From G963701675 sp963701675 (lineage in GTDB: Bacteria; Planctomycetota; Planctomycetia; Gemmatales; Gemmataceae): a stretch of DNA of 64,000 bases. Positions 1 through 9,366 of the stretch are shown in pieces. The notes under the pieces are model-generated. The model saw nothing but the letters and a program-made list of their open reading frames with translations. It had not been told where the DNA came from and made no database searches. The stretch is from assembly GCA_963701675.1 (NCBI GenBank), contig OY969623.1, forward strand, positions 7,254,001 to 7,318,000. Direction: 5' to 3'. Every line of letters begins with the position of its first letter. Position 1 is the stretch's first letter. The translations under genes were made by a program, and so were the position numbers.

Positions 1-1
1 C

Positions 2-1483
2 GGGTTCACGACCATCACGTTTACCCAGAACATCATCGGTTGCCCGTCGAGCGGATGCGGCAGCGGTTGGGGGGGCCTGCTCGACCAGTTGAGCGATATG
101 CGCGGCGGCTCGGGCGACATCTACCTCGGCGGCCTTCCGGCGGGCGTTGCGATCCCGCAGGGGGCGTGCGTCATCGGCTGCGCGCCCCTGGGTGGCGGCG
201 TGGCATCTGCATTCATCGATTTGCCGCTAACGATCCCGCATGAAATCGGACACGCCATGGGGCGCAGGCACGCGCCGTGCGCCGGCTGCAGCCCGGCGGC
301 GCAGGATCCCGATCCCAACTTCCCGCAGTACGGCTCGTTCAACTCCGATTCGATCGGCGTCTTCGGCTTCGACCCCGCCACCAATACGGTATTCAACCCG
401 GCCAACACGCTGGATTTCATGACTGCCTTTCTGCCCGCGATCGGCTGGATCAGTCCGTACACGTATGCCGCGCTGCGCGGCAACGCGATCGGCGTACCCG
501 TTCCCATGGGGTGCAAGCGACCGGGTGCCATGACCAATATGCTCTTCCTGCGGCTGGAGATCTCGCGCGACCGCGAGGTCTCGGTGGAGGCGTCCTTCAA
601 CCACACCGCGCCCTTGCAGGGCGGCGGCTGCCGCACCGAGTTCACGGCCGAGTTCCAGGACAAGGAGCGTCGCGTGCTCGACTGCGCGCATCTGAGCTGC
701 TCCTGCACGGGGAGCGACTGCCACTGCTGGCCGAAGCGCATCCGCATGGCGATGGCGTTCCCCTGCGGCGCGAGTTGGCTGGTCATCTACGAGGGCGAGA
801 AGAAGCTGCACGAAGAACCGATCCCCGAGCCGCCCAAGGTGGAGATCCGATTGCAGAAGGCGACGCCCGAGGGCCACCTGCTAACCTGGGCCTCGCTGCC
901 CGATGACGACGTGTGGTACGTCGTGCACTATTACGACGAGCGCACGCACGTCTGGCGCGGCGTCGCTCCGCGGATGCAGGACAAGAGCCTGCTGTTCCCG
1001 AAGGCGCTGTCCGTCCCCCGTGGCGGGCTGCGGGTGCGAGTTCTCGCCACGCGGAAGATCTCGACCGGCCATGCCGAGACCAGGCTCGAGCTGCCGCGAG
1101 GCGGCGAACCCGTGCCGCCGACCGGCGGGACCGTCGTCCTGGTCGGCGTCGATCCGGGGCGGAACGATCCCCAGAAACTGGGCGATGTGGTCACGGGCAT
1201 CGCGATAGGTCTTGGCGGAACCCAGACGGCCCCGGACAACCTGTTCTGGTATGACGAGCACGGACGCGAGGTGGCGCATGGCGACGAAGTCGATCTACGC
1301 GCGTTCGGATTCGGCCAGCACGTATTGCGTCTGGTGGACCGAGAAAACCTGCGGTCCAAAGCATGGATGATCGAAAAAACGCCTGAAGGTATCTTCTACC
1401 GGCACGCGATCTCTGATCCGAAGGTGCAGCTGCGGCACGAGCATCATGTGCATCCGCACCAGCCGCCGCAGCCGTGTGAATAG
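2..1483 (+). CDS. Secreted metzincin-like zinc metalloprotease (5' end outside window)
   Basis: The frame is open from base 2, so the N-terminus lies outside the window; the first internal ATG is at 89. The zinc-binding motif HEIGHAMGRRH (bases 239-271) fits the metzincin consensus HExxHxxGxxH with three His ligands and the catalytic Glu. About 50 residues later, NTLDFM (around base 405-420) is a plausible Met-turn. The C-terminal half is Cys-rich and then beta-rich without a recognised domain, probably a fibronectin/Ig-like appendage. The product is presumably exported and cleaves proteins outside the cell, but the signal peptide is not in view. It ends just before the next gene, whose Shine-Dalgarno sequence overlaps this stop codon, so the two are likely co-translated. 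The motif makes the family call fairly sure; the subfamily is unknown. Confidence 0.75.
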   Translation, partial: GFTTITFTQNIIGCPSSGCGSGWGGLLDQLSDMRGGSGDIYLGGLPAGVAIPQGACVIGCAPLGGGVASAFIDLPLTIPHEIGHAMGRRHAPCAGCSPAAQDPDPNFPQYGSFNSDSIGVFGFDPATNTVFNPANTLDFMTAFLPAIGWISPYTYAALRGNAIGVPVPMGCKRPGAMTNMLFLRLEISRDREVSVEASFNHTAPLQGGGCRTEFTAEFQDKERRVLDCAHLSCSCTGSDCHCWPKRIRMAMAFPCGASWLVIYEGEKKLHEEPIPEPPKVEIRLQKATPEGHLLTWASLPDDDVWYVVHYYDERTHVWRGVAPRMQDKSLLFPKALSVPRGGLRVRVLATRKISTGHAETRLELPRGGEPVPPTGGTVVLVGVDPGRNDPQKLGDVVTGIAIGLGGTQTAPDNLFWYDEHGREVAHGDEVDLRAFGFGQHVLRLVDRENLRSKAWMIEKTPEGIFYRHAISDPKVQLRHEHHVHPHQPPQPCE

Positions 1484-1492
1484 GAGGAACCG

Positions 1493-1801
1493 ATGCAGAC
1501 CGTGAACAGTTCCGTAGCGTTCGGGCCGTTGTCCGGCAGCGGGCCGCGCGTTCAGTCCACCACAGTTACGATGCCCGCAGCGGTGACCCAGGCTACGGCC
1601 GTGTTGACCGGATTCACCGCCCAGTTCTCAGGCGGCAACGACCATCACCTGGGGCGGCTCGATATCCAGGTGAGCGTCCCGGCGGGGGGCGTCTCGGGCA
1701 CGAACGTGACCGTCCAGATCACTTTCGCCCTGCGCGACTGGAGCGGTAACTGGGACGACCAGTACGATGGCCAAGTCTTCTTCACCGTAATCGGCGAGTA
1801 G
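1493..1801 (+). CDS. Small hypothetical protein paired with the metzincin
   Basis: A 102-residue protein, with no recognised family. The start ATG at 1493 is preceded by a perfect AGGAGG (1482-1487) that overlaps the stop codon of the metalloprotease gene, arguing for one transcript and coupled translation. The sequence is rich in Ser, Thr, Val and Gly, with alternating hydrophobic residues that suggest an all-beta fold, and contains His pairs near residue 53. There is no signal peptide or membrane segment. Given the linkage it could be an inhibitor, chaperone or substrate of the protease, but that is only inference. Confidence 0.6.
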   Translation: MQTVNSSVAFGPLSGSGPRVQSTTVTMPAAVTQATAVLTGFTAQFSGGNDHHLGRLDIQVSVPAGGVSGTNVTVQITFALRDWSGNWDDQYDGQVFFTVIGE

Positions 1802-2054
1802 GCTCCGTGCTAACGGCGGAGTAAAAGTGAAGCTTGCGGCTGGCGAAGCTTGGGAAAGGGGGAAGTAGATGTAGGAAGCATCGCGGAAACCTTTCATTTG
1901 AACCCTGTGGGTGACTAATCCCATCCGGTAGAGCTGAGAGGGCGCGGCGTCTCGTGCTGTGCGATCCGCGGACCGCCTCAGCGGAACTTCTGCTGAAGTC
2001 GAGTCAACGAGCGAAACGACCCAGGCCGAGACCAGCACACACAAGGAGACGGCG

Positions 2055-2279
2055 ATGCCCATCGACAAAGTGAGAGTTTCTCGAACAGTCGGGGGAATTG
2101 AGTTGAGAATCTACCCTCCATATCCAGCGTCCTGCTCCGTCGGCCAAAGCAGGCTGTCCTCTGCCATGGAGCGCGTGCCGCGGGGGGATATAAATAACGA
2201 CGCAAACAGTCGGCCTGGGATCGGCGATGGGTTCTGTTCCAGTTTGGTGCAGACATCCGAGTTTCGACGAATTGACTGA
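2055..2279 (+). CDS. Possible small hypothetical protein
   Basis: A 74-codon frame opens at ATG 2055 behind a good Shine-Dalgarno AAGGAG (about 2042-2047). The product starts MPIDKVRVSRTVGGIELRI and then becomes low-quality coding sequence without recognisable motifs. It lies between the metalloprotease pair and the IS630 remnant. It may be the truncated head of a lost gene. Support rests only on the ribosome binding site and the plausible first 35 residues. Confidence 0.3.
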   Translation: MPIDKVRVSRTVGGIELRIYPPYPASCSVGQSRLSSAMERVPRGDINNDANSRPGIGDGFCSSLVQTSEFRRID

Positions 2280-2393
2280 CGCCAGAAAAAATGGCGTCCA
2301 GTTCGAAAGAAACCACGGCGATGTAAGGAAATCGCTTCACGGTGTGTCGAAGATCATTACCGTTGAGATGTACAGAGAGTACAATGTTCTGAA

Positions 2394-2423
2394 CTAAATA
2401 ACTCCTCGCGTGGAGCATAGCGC
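2394..2423 (+). repeat. Left terminal inverted repeat of IS630-like element
   Basis: The 30 bases beginning CTAAATAACTCCTCGCG match the reverse complement of 3265-3294 at 24 of 30 positions when aligned by eye. It lies 110 bp upstream of the transposase start, and its outer end carries TA dinucleotides, as expected for an IS630 insertion at TA. Confidence 0.7.
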
Positions 2424-2505
2424 GCGAGGATCGATCTGGTAAGGAAAGTAGGCTTGGTTCTAGGTTGGTTGTTTGCAACGGCAACCAAATCCGGAGACCA
2501 AGCCA

Positions 2506-3265
2506 TGGATGGTAGTATTCGGTTATCCGCAGAGGAACGCAAGACCTTGTTGCAAATCTATCGAAGAGCAACGATGGCACGACGATCTCTGGTGTTGTTG
2601 CTGTTGGCCGATGGCTGGTCCTACCGTGCCATCGGCAAGGCTGCTTTGGCGAGTCCCACGCTGGTGCGCAACGTGAAGCGCAATTTCGCCGATGGAGGCG
2701 GATTCAGCGGCTGGTGGCCCGCTTGCCCGATAACGAGACGGTCGTTTTTCAGGACGAGGTCGATGTGCATTTGAATCCCAAGATTGGTTCGTGCTGGATG
2801 CCTTGCGGCGCGCAGGCCGAAGTGCGAACCCCCGGCACCAATGATAAGCGGCATTTAGCGGGTTCGTTGCATTGGCGAACGGGGACGCTCTTGCTCTCGG
2901 AACCGCACGGCCGGCGTAACTCCCAACTTTTCCTGGCTCACTTGGATGACCTGCGCTGCCGGCTTCGCAACTATCGGAAGATTCACGTGGTCTGTGATAA
3001 CGCCCGGTTTCATGACCGCCGGGCGGTATGGGAGTATTTGAAGTGTTGGGGCCACCGGATCGAACTACACTACTTGCCCAAGTATGCTCCCGAAACCAAT
3101 CCGATCGAACGCATCTGGTGGCATCTGCACGAAACTGTCACCCGCAATCACCGCTGCCACAACATCGCAGAACTCTTGGACCGTGTATACGCATGGGCCG
3201 ATGCGCAAACGAGCTTTTTCCTGCAGACGATGAGCTTCCGACGAATCTACAAATTCGCCGCTTAG
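2506..3265 (+). pseudogene. IS630-family transposase, internally deleted and frameshifted
   Basis: The N-terminal part (from ATG 2506) gives about 70 residues with a helix-turn-helix (SYRAIGKAALASPTLVRNV). The reading frame then changes near 2705-2715. The second frame (to 3265) carries the DDE catalytic domain: FQDEVDVHL for the first Asp, VVCDNARFH for the second, APETNPIERIWW for the Glu. The two parts sum to about 260 residues, against 340-360 usual for the family, so roughly 90 residues between HTH and DDE are missing in addition to the frameshift. The catalytic triad is intact but the protein should not be made in one piece. Probably a dead copy. Confidence 0.85.
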
Positions 3266-3294
3266 CGTTACGCTCACGGCGAGGATTTATTTAG
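3265..3294 (-). repeat. Right terminal inverted repeat of IS630-like element
   Basis: The reverse complement begins CTAAATAAATCCTCGCC and matches the left repeat at 2394-2423 (24 of 30). It starts at the last codon of the transposase frame. Together the two repeats delimit an element of about 900 bp. Confidence 0.7.
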
Positions 3295-3586
3295 GAAACA
3301 AACCGCACTTCGGTCATTGGGTGAGGTAATTCAGAGCGACCATGGATCGGTTCACACAAGCCGCATCACTCGCTTCAGTAACTCGGCGCGAACCGCCCTT
3401 GCGCCCGACGCTGATGTTTGTCCGCATGCCTCCACATTCACTTCAGCCTGACTATTGCGCGGTCGGTGCACCGCGATTCAAGTTCCGGCTATCAGACTTG
3501 TATTTCCGAATGCGTTCGGGGGCTTGCTGCCGCGCCTTGTCTGACCGATCGACTACTTAGTTGATTCAAAATGGAGTCCACGTCTA

Positions 3587-4620
3587 ATGACGTTCTTTGT
3601 TGGAATCTCAGGTGGGCACCATGAAAGCTCCGCTACTGTTTACGATTCGTCCCAGAACCGGGTATTGATTTTACCTGCGGGCAAACCCCTTAATCCACAC
3701 CACTTGGATTCGGCTGAGTTTTCGGCGAGACTAACCGCACTTATTCTAGGTATCGCAAGAACCGTAGGGTTTCAATCGATCGACGCCTTACGCGCGAACT
3801 GTGGAGGCCTTGTGCTCGCCCTACCAGGCGCCGGCACACCGAAGGATTCCTCCTCCTATCATGAGGTGCTTTCTGAAATCGGCTTGGATAACGCAAATTT
3901 GTACCGAGTCGTTGATGACACTTGGGTCGGACTATACGCCGAAACTCGGACCCCTTGGGGAATATGCGCATTTGCAGGAAGCGGAGCATCAGTGTTTGTG
4001 GCACTTGGCAGTTTTGTGGCAACTAAATCTCAGAAAATTGATGGCTGGGGCCCCATCATTGGAGATTTCGGAGGTGCGTTTGACCTCGTTGCTGAGTTCT
4101 TTCGCGAACTCGGGCGTAACTTAGATGAGAATCCCGATAAGACGCCACCGCTTTTCGAATCGCTACGCAGGCGGTTCCCGCAGATACCACCCATTTACGA
4201 TGTGCAGCGATGGTTCGACTATCAGCTCGTCCACGCAGGTGCAGAATGGCCGGCGACATTCGCGCTACTGGGTGAAGGCATAACTGTCGCGGCAGCATGC
4301 CAACCACACCCGGACCCATTTGCTGTTGAGCTCGTCCGGCGTTCGGCTAAAGATCTGTGCGCTCCATTCAAATCGCGTACGCGCGATTTCGGCCACAAAC
4401 GGAAGATATGCCAATAGTCTTCCAAGGAGGAATGCTTAGGCATTCTTTGCTCTATCGAAGAACCGTTTTAGAGTGCATTGGCAGCGAACTTGCGACACGT
4501 GCTAAGCTCGCGCGTTACAGTCCAGTGCAAGGCGCGCTTTTCATGGCCTGCCAAAACGACCAACTACAACGAAAGTTGCTTGCCTTGCCCGATCTTCGAC
4601 TGTCAGTCCACGCCTCGTAA
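3587..4620 (+). pseudogene. BadF/BcrA/NAGK-type ATPase-fold protein, frameshifted near its C-terminus
   Basis: The first frame (3587-4417) begins MTFFVGISGGHH and has the order of an ASKHA sugar-kinase/BadF ATPase: N-terminal phosphate-1-like segment, VVDDTWVGLYAE, the phosphate-2 segment GICAFAGSGASVF, and DGWGPIIGDFGGAF. It stops at 4417. The expected C-terminal adenosine segment (PIVFQGGMLRHSLLY followed by SPVQGALFMAC) continues in another frame, ending at 4620. A single indel around 4360-4390 therefore splits the gene. Members phosphorylate N-acetylglucosamine or act as ATP-dependent activators of reductases; the substrate is not readable here. It is the first gene of a three-gene cassette, 16 bp before the PIN-like gene. 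The frameshift may be real or a sequencing error. Confidence 0.65.
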
Positions 4621-4636
4621 TTCCACAGGTGAAACT

Positions 4637-6721
4637 ATGCCCGGTAGCGAATTAGTTAGTTCCACGCTGGTTCATTCCCTTCTAGAAGGCAAGGGTGCGC
4701 GAGTGCAAGGACACTCGATTGAAACCCTTTTGACCGACGAGCCATCCTTGCGTTTTCTCTTGGACGCAACGCATGACCGAATGCGTGCGATGGAAGATGC
4801 AGTTCAGCTGTTTCAAAGAATTCCATTTGAAGGTCCATTACACCTTCTCGTCGATTATGATGTACTTCGCAACTTCATTGAAGTAGAGGATCTTGCTCCT
4901 TGGAGAGCAAATGAAGTGGTTCGCTTTTTTAACCACTCTAGGCTACCCTATGCGATTCCGTCGGGCGCATTGCATGAATTGATGGAACACGTAGTGTGGT
5001 TGCTCGGTCTGAAACACAAACCTTTGGCGTCTCAAGAAGCATGGATTGATCCTCTAGGATACCTTGCTCGAATACTTGAAGTCGATCGCAGCGACCTTAC
5101 ACAGGCGGGCTTAAGTCCGGAGTTGGAAGAGCGTTTTGAGCGCTCTGAAATGCGCTTGTCGCGACTTGTTCAAGTGCTGACTGATTCGCGCTTTGACCCA
5201 AAGGCTAATCTAGAACACCACCTCGATGATGAGGAACGCGCATATGATATCTTGCGGTCGGCACGTCGCGACCGCGAAAAGAATAACCGACGAGACGCTG
5301 TTAATCTGGCCATTGTGCTTCACCGCTTGCATAAGAATGTCGAGATTCGTAGAGCCAATCAAGAACCATTGCCACACTATGTGTTGCTGACCTCGACTTC
5401 GGCCGTTATACGCGCCGCCTCCGAACTACGTGAGCGATCACTTGGCTATTGGCTAGTGGCTACGCCGCAGCAAATTCTAATTCCGGACGTGCTTGGACTA
5501 GGACGGCGTCGAAGAGCTAGCCTTAGTATTGCACGCAGCGTTGGAAAAACTCTCTTCTCACTTAGCAGTAGTTTGTCCGATCAACTCACAAGCATTGGTC
5601 GAACTTCGTTCGAGGGCGAAGACGCCGCCAGGTCTCAACGCATCCACCAACACGTGAAGGATATCCGTGTCGCAGTTTCCTCCTTTACCGGGGAATTTGT
5701 GCAACTCGAACAAGAACGCGAGACTGCACTATCCGTGAAACTGGCACACGAGCGTCAGCTGGCGTTGCCGTCCAATTTGGCACCTATGTCATCAAGGTTC
5801 AATGCTTACATAAAACTACTTGATCGCCTCGCCGAAGTTTTTTCTAACTTGGCGGAATCGGAGTACGAGATTAGGAACATGCCCCCACTCCCTGGGGCGC
5901 ACTTTGTCGAGGCACAAGTGAACCTAAAGACGGACTCGCCGTTGTTTTATGGTGAGACCGGCATCCTTTTTCGGATGTTCGGCGATCACCGTCGTTCGTC
6001 GCACGAAGTCCCGAAGCCATCAATAAAGTTAGCCGGACAATGCCGAGGCGAAGCAGCGTCGTCGGATCATCTCAAGCCGAATCCGGGTCGTTCGCCGGGT
6101 GAGTACACTCACTGGACTGCCCAATGGCAGGTTACGTGCGATGAAACGCGCCTACTAAGTGCGCTTCGCGAGCGATTTACGTTGCCGAGCCAGTTTTGGA
6201 TACCTGAGGAATGCCGCGAATCCGAGTCCATAGAAGTTCCTGTAAAGCCATCCTCGCCACTTTGGAAACGGGGGGTAATAATTTCCACTTCTAAGACAAC
6301 CCTGGGTGTACCGGCTTCACACCTGACGAAAAAGGGCACATGGGACGTTCTGCGGCTTTCGAGGATCCAAGAGATGCTGATTGAACATATTCCTTCAAAG
6401 GTCAAACAGGCTCGGATCCCTCCGTTGGCGGGTGGCCTTGCCCGGGTGCAAGACCAACTCAGCGAGTCAGAGCCGTTTGAAATCTACCCAGAAATTCAGG
6501 AGATACGGCTCAATAGTCGATGGGCTGACATTATCTTTGATATTGTACCGCCCGAATGGTCGACGTTCCGGCGTTTTTCAATGATATCGCACTGGGATCT
6601 GAGCGCCGACGTTGCCTTCTTTTACGATTGGTTAAGTACGCGCCTTGCCGCCCAACGAGTCCTTGAGGGAAAATGTCGGGAATTACTTCGCGACGTCTTT
6701 CCTTCCTATCGGGAGCAGTAA
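4637..6721 (+). CDS. Large protein with N-terminal PIN-like nuclease domain
   Basis: I chose ATG 4637 (694 residues) because it follows the end of the upstream gene; the frame stays open from 4478. Residues about 68-260 resemble a PIN domain: LLVDYDVLRNF (Asp73, Asp75), SGALHELMEH (Glu114), NNRRDAVNLAIV (Asp220) and HYVLLTSTSAV. These acidic residues sit where PIN ribonucleases bind metal. The remaining 430 residues are helical then beta-rich, with no family I recognise; a long helical stretch around residues 330-430 may mediate oligomerisation. Its stop codon is 3 bp from the ATPase gene start, so the two are coupled. PIN proteins cleave RNA, often as toxins or abortive-infection effectors; that role here is inference from domain and context. 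Confidence 0.6.
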   Translation: MPGSELVSSTLVHSLLEGKGARVQGHSIETLLTDEPSLRFLLDATHDRMRAMEDAVQLFQRIPFEGPLHLLVDYDVLRNFIEVEDLAPWRANEVVRFFNHSRLPYAIPSGALHELMEHVVWLLGLKHKPLASQEAWIDPLGYLARILEVDRSDLTQAGLSPELEERFERSEMRLSRLVQVLTDSRFDPKANLEHHLDDEERAYDILRSARRDREKNNRRDAVNLAIVLHRLHKNVEIRRANQEPLPHYVLLTSTSAVIRAASELRERSLGYWLVATPQQILIPDVLGLGRRRRASLSIARSVGKTLFSLSSSLSDQLTSIGRTSFEGEDAARSQRIHQHVKDIRVAVSSFTGEFVQLEQERETALSVKLAHERQLALPSNLAPMSSRFNAYIKLLDRLAEVFSNLAESEYEIRNMPPLPGAHFVEAQVNLKTDSPLFYGETGILFRMFGDHRRSSHEVPKPSIKLAGQCRGEAASSDHLKPNPGRSPGEYTHWTAQWQVTCDETRLLSALRERFTLPSQFWIPEECRESESIEVPVKPSSPLWKRGVIISTSKTTLGVPASHLTKKGTWDVLRLSRIQEMLIEHIPSKVKQARIPPLAGGLARVQDQLSESEPFEIYPEIQEIRLNSRWADIIFDIVPPEWSTFRRFSMISHWDLSADVAFFYDWLSTRLAAQRVLEGKCRELLRDVFPSYREQ

Positions 6722-6724
6722 GTA

Positions 6725-8209
6725 ATGAGCTTACCCTGTATCTACGACCGCAATGGTCGCTGGCAGAGCCTGCTGGAATTCCGGAAGTTGATCAAGGAAG
6801 CGAAATGTTCCCACATCTGCTTGGCGAGACCGCCGGCTGACTCACATTCACAGTTCGCCGTGGACCTATTCCTCAACGCAGCGCATCCTTGTTACAAAAG
6901 GACTAGCGACGACGACCACAAGGCCCACTGTGGGCGGGAATTTGAATCAGAGTTGTGGCTCGCATCCGTGGCGCTGGAGAGAGGAACACGTCGTCGGCCT
7001 CCGGAACCCGTTACAATAGTCGGCCAACTTACGTCGCGTCACCCGGACCGGCTTCGCTTTGTTACGGAGGCTGGCGAAACTGTCGATAGTATTCCCGTCC
7101 CTAGTATGTTCGTTGGTCCTATCAGAGACGCGACTGATATTGGAAGCGACCAGAACGTGGATGATCGTTCAGTAAGAGTCATCTTATTTCCGGGTCAACA
7201 CCAACAGTATGCCACCGTCGAATTCTTTGGAAACGTATGGCCGTTAGGAGCTCAACGTCGCGCGACAAAGACGAAACAAGCAGTGTTACAAGTTACCATC
7301 CCGCCTGGGTGGAGTCCATCAACGCGACGGACCTCGTCTGATCCGGACGGACATATCTTTGAGTGCTTGCTCGGGCTACACAAATTGACGCTCTCCGACT
7401 ATTCAGTTGTGGGAAACTATGTTCGGTATGACAACAAAGTGCGCAACTATCTGATCAATTGGCGAGATCGCATTATCGCACCATTTGTTCATAAGTCGGA
7501 CGCCCGTGAGAATTTCCTTATTTGGGCAGCGTCCAGTAGCGGCAAGTCGTACTTGGTGGAGGAAATCGGTTCTTACCTAAGCGGTAAAGTGGATTTCCTG
7601 CCGATAAACATAGCTAAGATCACCGAGGATGAGTTAAGAGAGAAGGTTGCGCAACTAAATGGCGCCAGGGGACCGGTCCTGTGCCTATTGGACGAGGTTG
7701 ACACTCGACCTAAAGAGGAATGGCTTTTTCCTGAGATCCTGCCGTGTCTGGACTTAAATAAGCAATCACCTGGAAAGTTTGTATTCGCTCTAGTGGGAAG
7801 CACCGGAACCGGCATGGCATCACTTGTTGATTCAATTAAGCAATGCTTCAGAGGTGACGACGTGGAGAAACGAGTTCCAAGCGACAAACGGTTCGAGATC
7901 CCAGAAATCGTTACGGAGGTGGACAGGGTGACGGTGGCATTAAGCCAATTCCGACACAGAGCAGAAAAGGCCTCTCGACGTCTCGAGTCCGTCGAAAAAG
8001 CGGCGCTGTATTACGTCTTGGCAAAAAAGCTCCGCCCACACCAGCTGACGGATTTAGCGATAGACGCTGTGGGCAGAATGTCTGCGGACGAGACCGTCTT
8101 ACGGTACAACGACCTTTTCGCGAAGCAAGATTCCGAGAATCAACGCTTTTGGGCTGACCACCGTGCGCCATTAGATGAACTCGCCCAGACTCGGATTCTG
8201 ATTACCTGA
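6725..8209 (+). CDS. P-loop AAA-type ATPase of the PIN-like cassette
   Basis: A 494-residue protein. The first 230 residues form an unrecognised domain containing RPPADSHSQFAVDLF. The C-terminal half is a P-loop ATPase: Walker A at residues 267-275 (WAASSSGKS, first Gly of the consensus replaced by Ala), Walker B VLCLLDEVD ending about residue 326, a sensor-like FALVGSTGTG near 355-364, and a helical lid at about 390-460. It starts 3 bp after the PIN-like gene, so translation is probably coupled. Such ATPases often sense or transmit signals to an effector. The 3' end abuts an IS3 remnant, so the last residues could be foreign sequence. Confidence 0.65.
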   Translation: MSLPCIYDRNGRWQSLLEFRKLIKEAKCSHICLARPPADSHSQFAVDLFLNAAHPCYKRTSDDDHKAHCGREFESELWLASVALERGTRRRPPEPVTIVGQLTSRHPDRLRFVTEAGETVDSIPVPSMFVGPIRDATDIGSDQNVDDRSVRVILFPGQHQQYATVEFFGNVWPLGAQRRATKTKQAVLQVTIPPGWSPSTRRTSSDPDGHIFECLLGLHKLTLSDYSVVGNYVRYDNKVRNYLINWRDRIIAPFVHKSDARENFLIWAASSSGKSYLVEEIGSYLSGKVDFLPINIAKITEDELREKVAQLNGARGPVLCLLDEVDTRPKEEWLFPEILPCLDLNKQSPGKFVFALVGSTGTGMASLVDSIKQCFRGDDVEKRVPSDKRFEIPEIVTEVDRVTVALSQFRHRAEKASRRLESVEKAALYYVLAKKLRPHQLTDLAIDAVGRMSADETVLRYNDLFAKQDSENQRFWADHRAPLDELAQTRILIT

Positions 8210-8581
8210 CCTGCTGAGTTGAGAAAGGACGGGGGTTTTCCCCTCAGGGAGAGATGCGTTGGACATCGACGTTCCCCGGTGTGGCAAGGCGCTGTGGGGA
8301 CGTTCTTCGTTGTATTCTTTCCTCCAGGCCTCGGTCTTGGTCCGGTAGACACGTTTGTGGTTCACGGTCCAACCCTCGCGCCGCAGCAGAACGTAAAGGC
8401 GCCGGTAACCGTAGCGAACCCGGCTGGCGGCCAAGTCCCGCAGGCGCATCCGTAACGGTTCCTGGGAGTCCTTTCGACACCGGTAATAGTGGCTCGACCG
8501 GGGAAAGCCCAAGGCGGCGTTTACCCGTCGCTCGCTGACCGGATACTGTGCCTTTAACTCGCCGACGCATTCCCGCCGCAT
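8171..8581 (-). pseudogene. IS3-family OrfB remnant with catalytic core deleted
   Basis: The N-terminal part, with FPRSSHYYRCRK and VRYGYRRLYVLLRREGW, is typical of IS3-family OrfB (HTH_21 region). After VNHKRVYR it jumps directly to TKTEAWRKEYNEERPHSAL, which is normally near the C-terminus. About 150 residues containing all three DDE acidic residues are therefore missing in a clean in-frame deletion. It cannot be an active transposase. The frame overlaps the 3' end of the upstream ATPase gene by 39 bases on the other strand. Confidence 0.8.
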
Positions 8582-8589
8582 CGGCGGGC

Positions 8590-8856
8590 TCAGAGTTTTT
8601 TTGCCAGCACGTCCTGGAGCATCTTCTTGTCCAAGCTCAGATCCGCAACCAACTGCTTGAGCTTCTTGTTCTCCTCCTCAAGCTGGCGGAGGCGACGTAG
8701 CTCTCCGACACCCAAGTCGCCATACCGTTGCTTCCACCGGAAGAAGGTCGCTTGACTGACGCCTAACTTCCGACATATGTCCTCGACTGCCAGTCCAGCC
8801 TCCGCCTGCCGCAACGCGAAGGCGATCTGCTCCTCCGTGAACTTCGACTTCTTCAT
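8590..8856 (-). CDS. IS3-family OrfA (HTH_Tnp_1 protein)
   Basis: An 88-residue protein starting MKKSKFTEEQIAFALRQAE, a hallmark IS3 OrfA start. It contains the helix-turn-helix EDICRKLGVSQATFFRWKQ and a C-terminal leucine-zipper segment (LRQLEEENKKLKQLVADLSL). It looks complete, unlike OrfB just downstream. Normally OrfA and OrfB are joined by programmed frameshifting to give the transposase; here OrfB lacks its core, so only a DNA-binding OrfA could be produced. TTGAG-AAAGGAC motifs occur in inverted orientation at 8219-8230 and 8865-8878, close to both ends of the remnant. Confidence 0.85.
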   Translation of the reverse strand: MKKSKFTEEQIAFALRQAEAGLAVEDICRKLGVSQATFFRWKQRYGDLGVGELRRLRQLEEENKKLKQLVADLSLDKKMLQDVLAKKL

Positions 8857-8932
8857 GGCTTTGAGTCCTTTCTCTCAAAGCCAAATCATATAAGCCACTC
8901 GCGATATGATGGTCCAGTTTTCCGGGAGCATG

Positions 8933-9366
8933 TCAAGGTTTGCGCCGACACCAGCGCCAGAATTGCTCGGCGCGGCCTACTGGCCGAGCCAGGATCGGCC
9001 CTCCGTCCAGCCAGCGCTCAAGGTCGTCAGCCAGTGCGGCCGCGGATGCATAGCGCTGGCCCGGTTCCTTTCCCAAGCATTTCAAACAGATCGTTTCCAA
9101 ATCGCGCGGAATGCGGTCGTTGAGCTTGCGCGGCGGACGCGGCTCGTCGTGTACCAATTGGCGTAGGACCATTGTCGTCGCACCTCGAAACGGCCGCTCC
9201 CCGGTAAGCATTTCGTAAAGCACCACACCAAGGCTGTATATGTCCGTACGTGGGTCCAATGTGGCAGGCGCAGTGACTTGCTCGGGACTCATATAAGCAG
9301 GCGTGCCAACGATTCGGTCCGACTGGATCGCGCTGTCGCCGGCGTCCGGCAGTAAGCGCGCCAGGC
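8933..9366 (-). pseudogene. Truncated Ser/Thr protein kinase (C-lobe only)
   Basis: The frame is recognisable from LARLLPDAG (about 9366) through GTPAYMSPEQ, the P+1 loop, DIYSLGVVLYEMLTG and the C-lobe, to a stop after WRWCRRKP at 8933. The N-lobe with Gly-rich loop and catalytic HRD is missing, and the usual juxtamembrane helix and WD40 or TPR region after RRKP is also absent. Both ends are cut, the downstream one near the IS3 remnant. Planctomycete kinases of this type normally follow an ECF sigma gene. This is a dead fragment. Confidence 0.8.
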
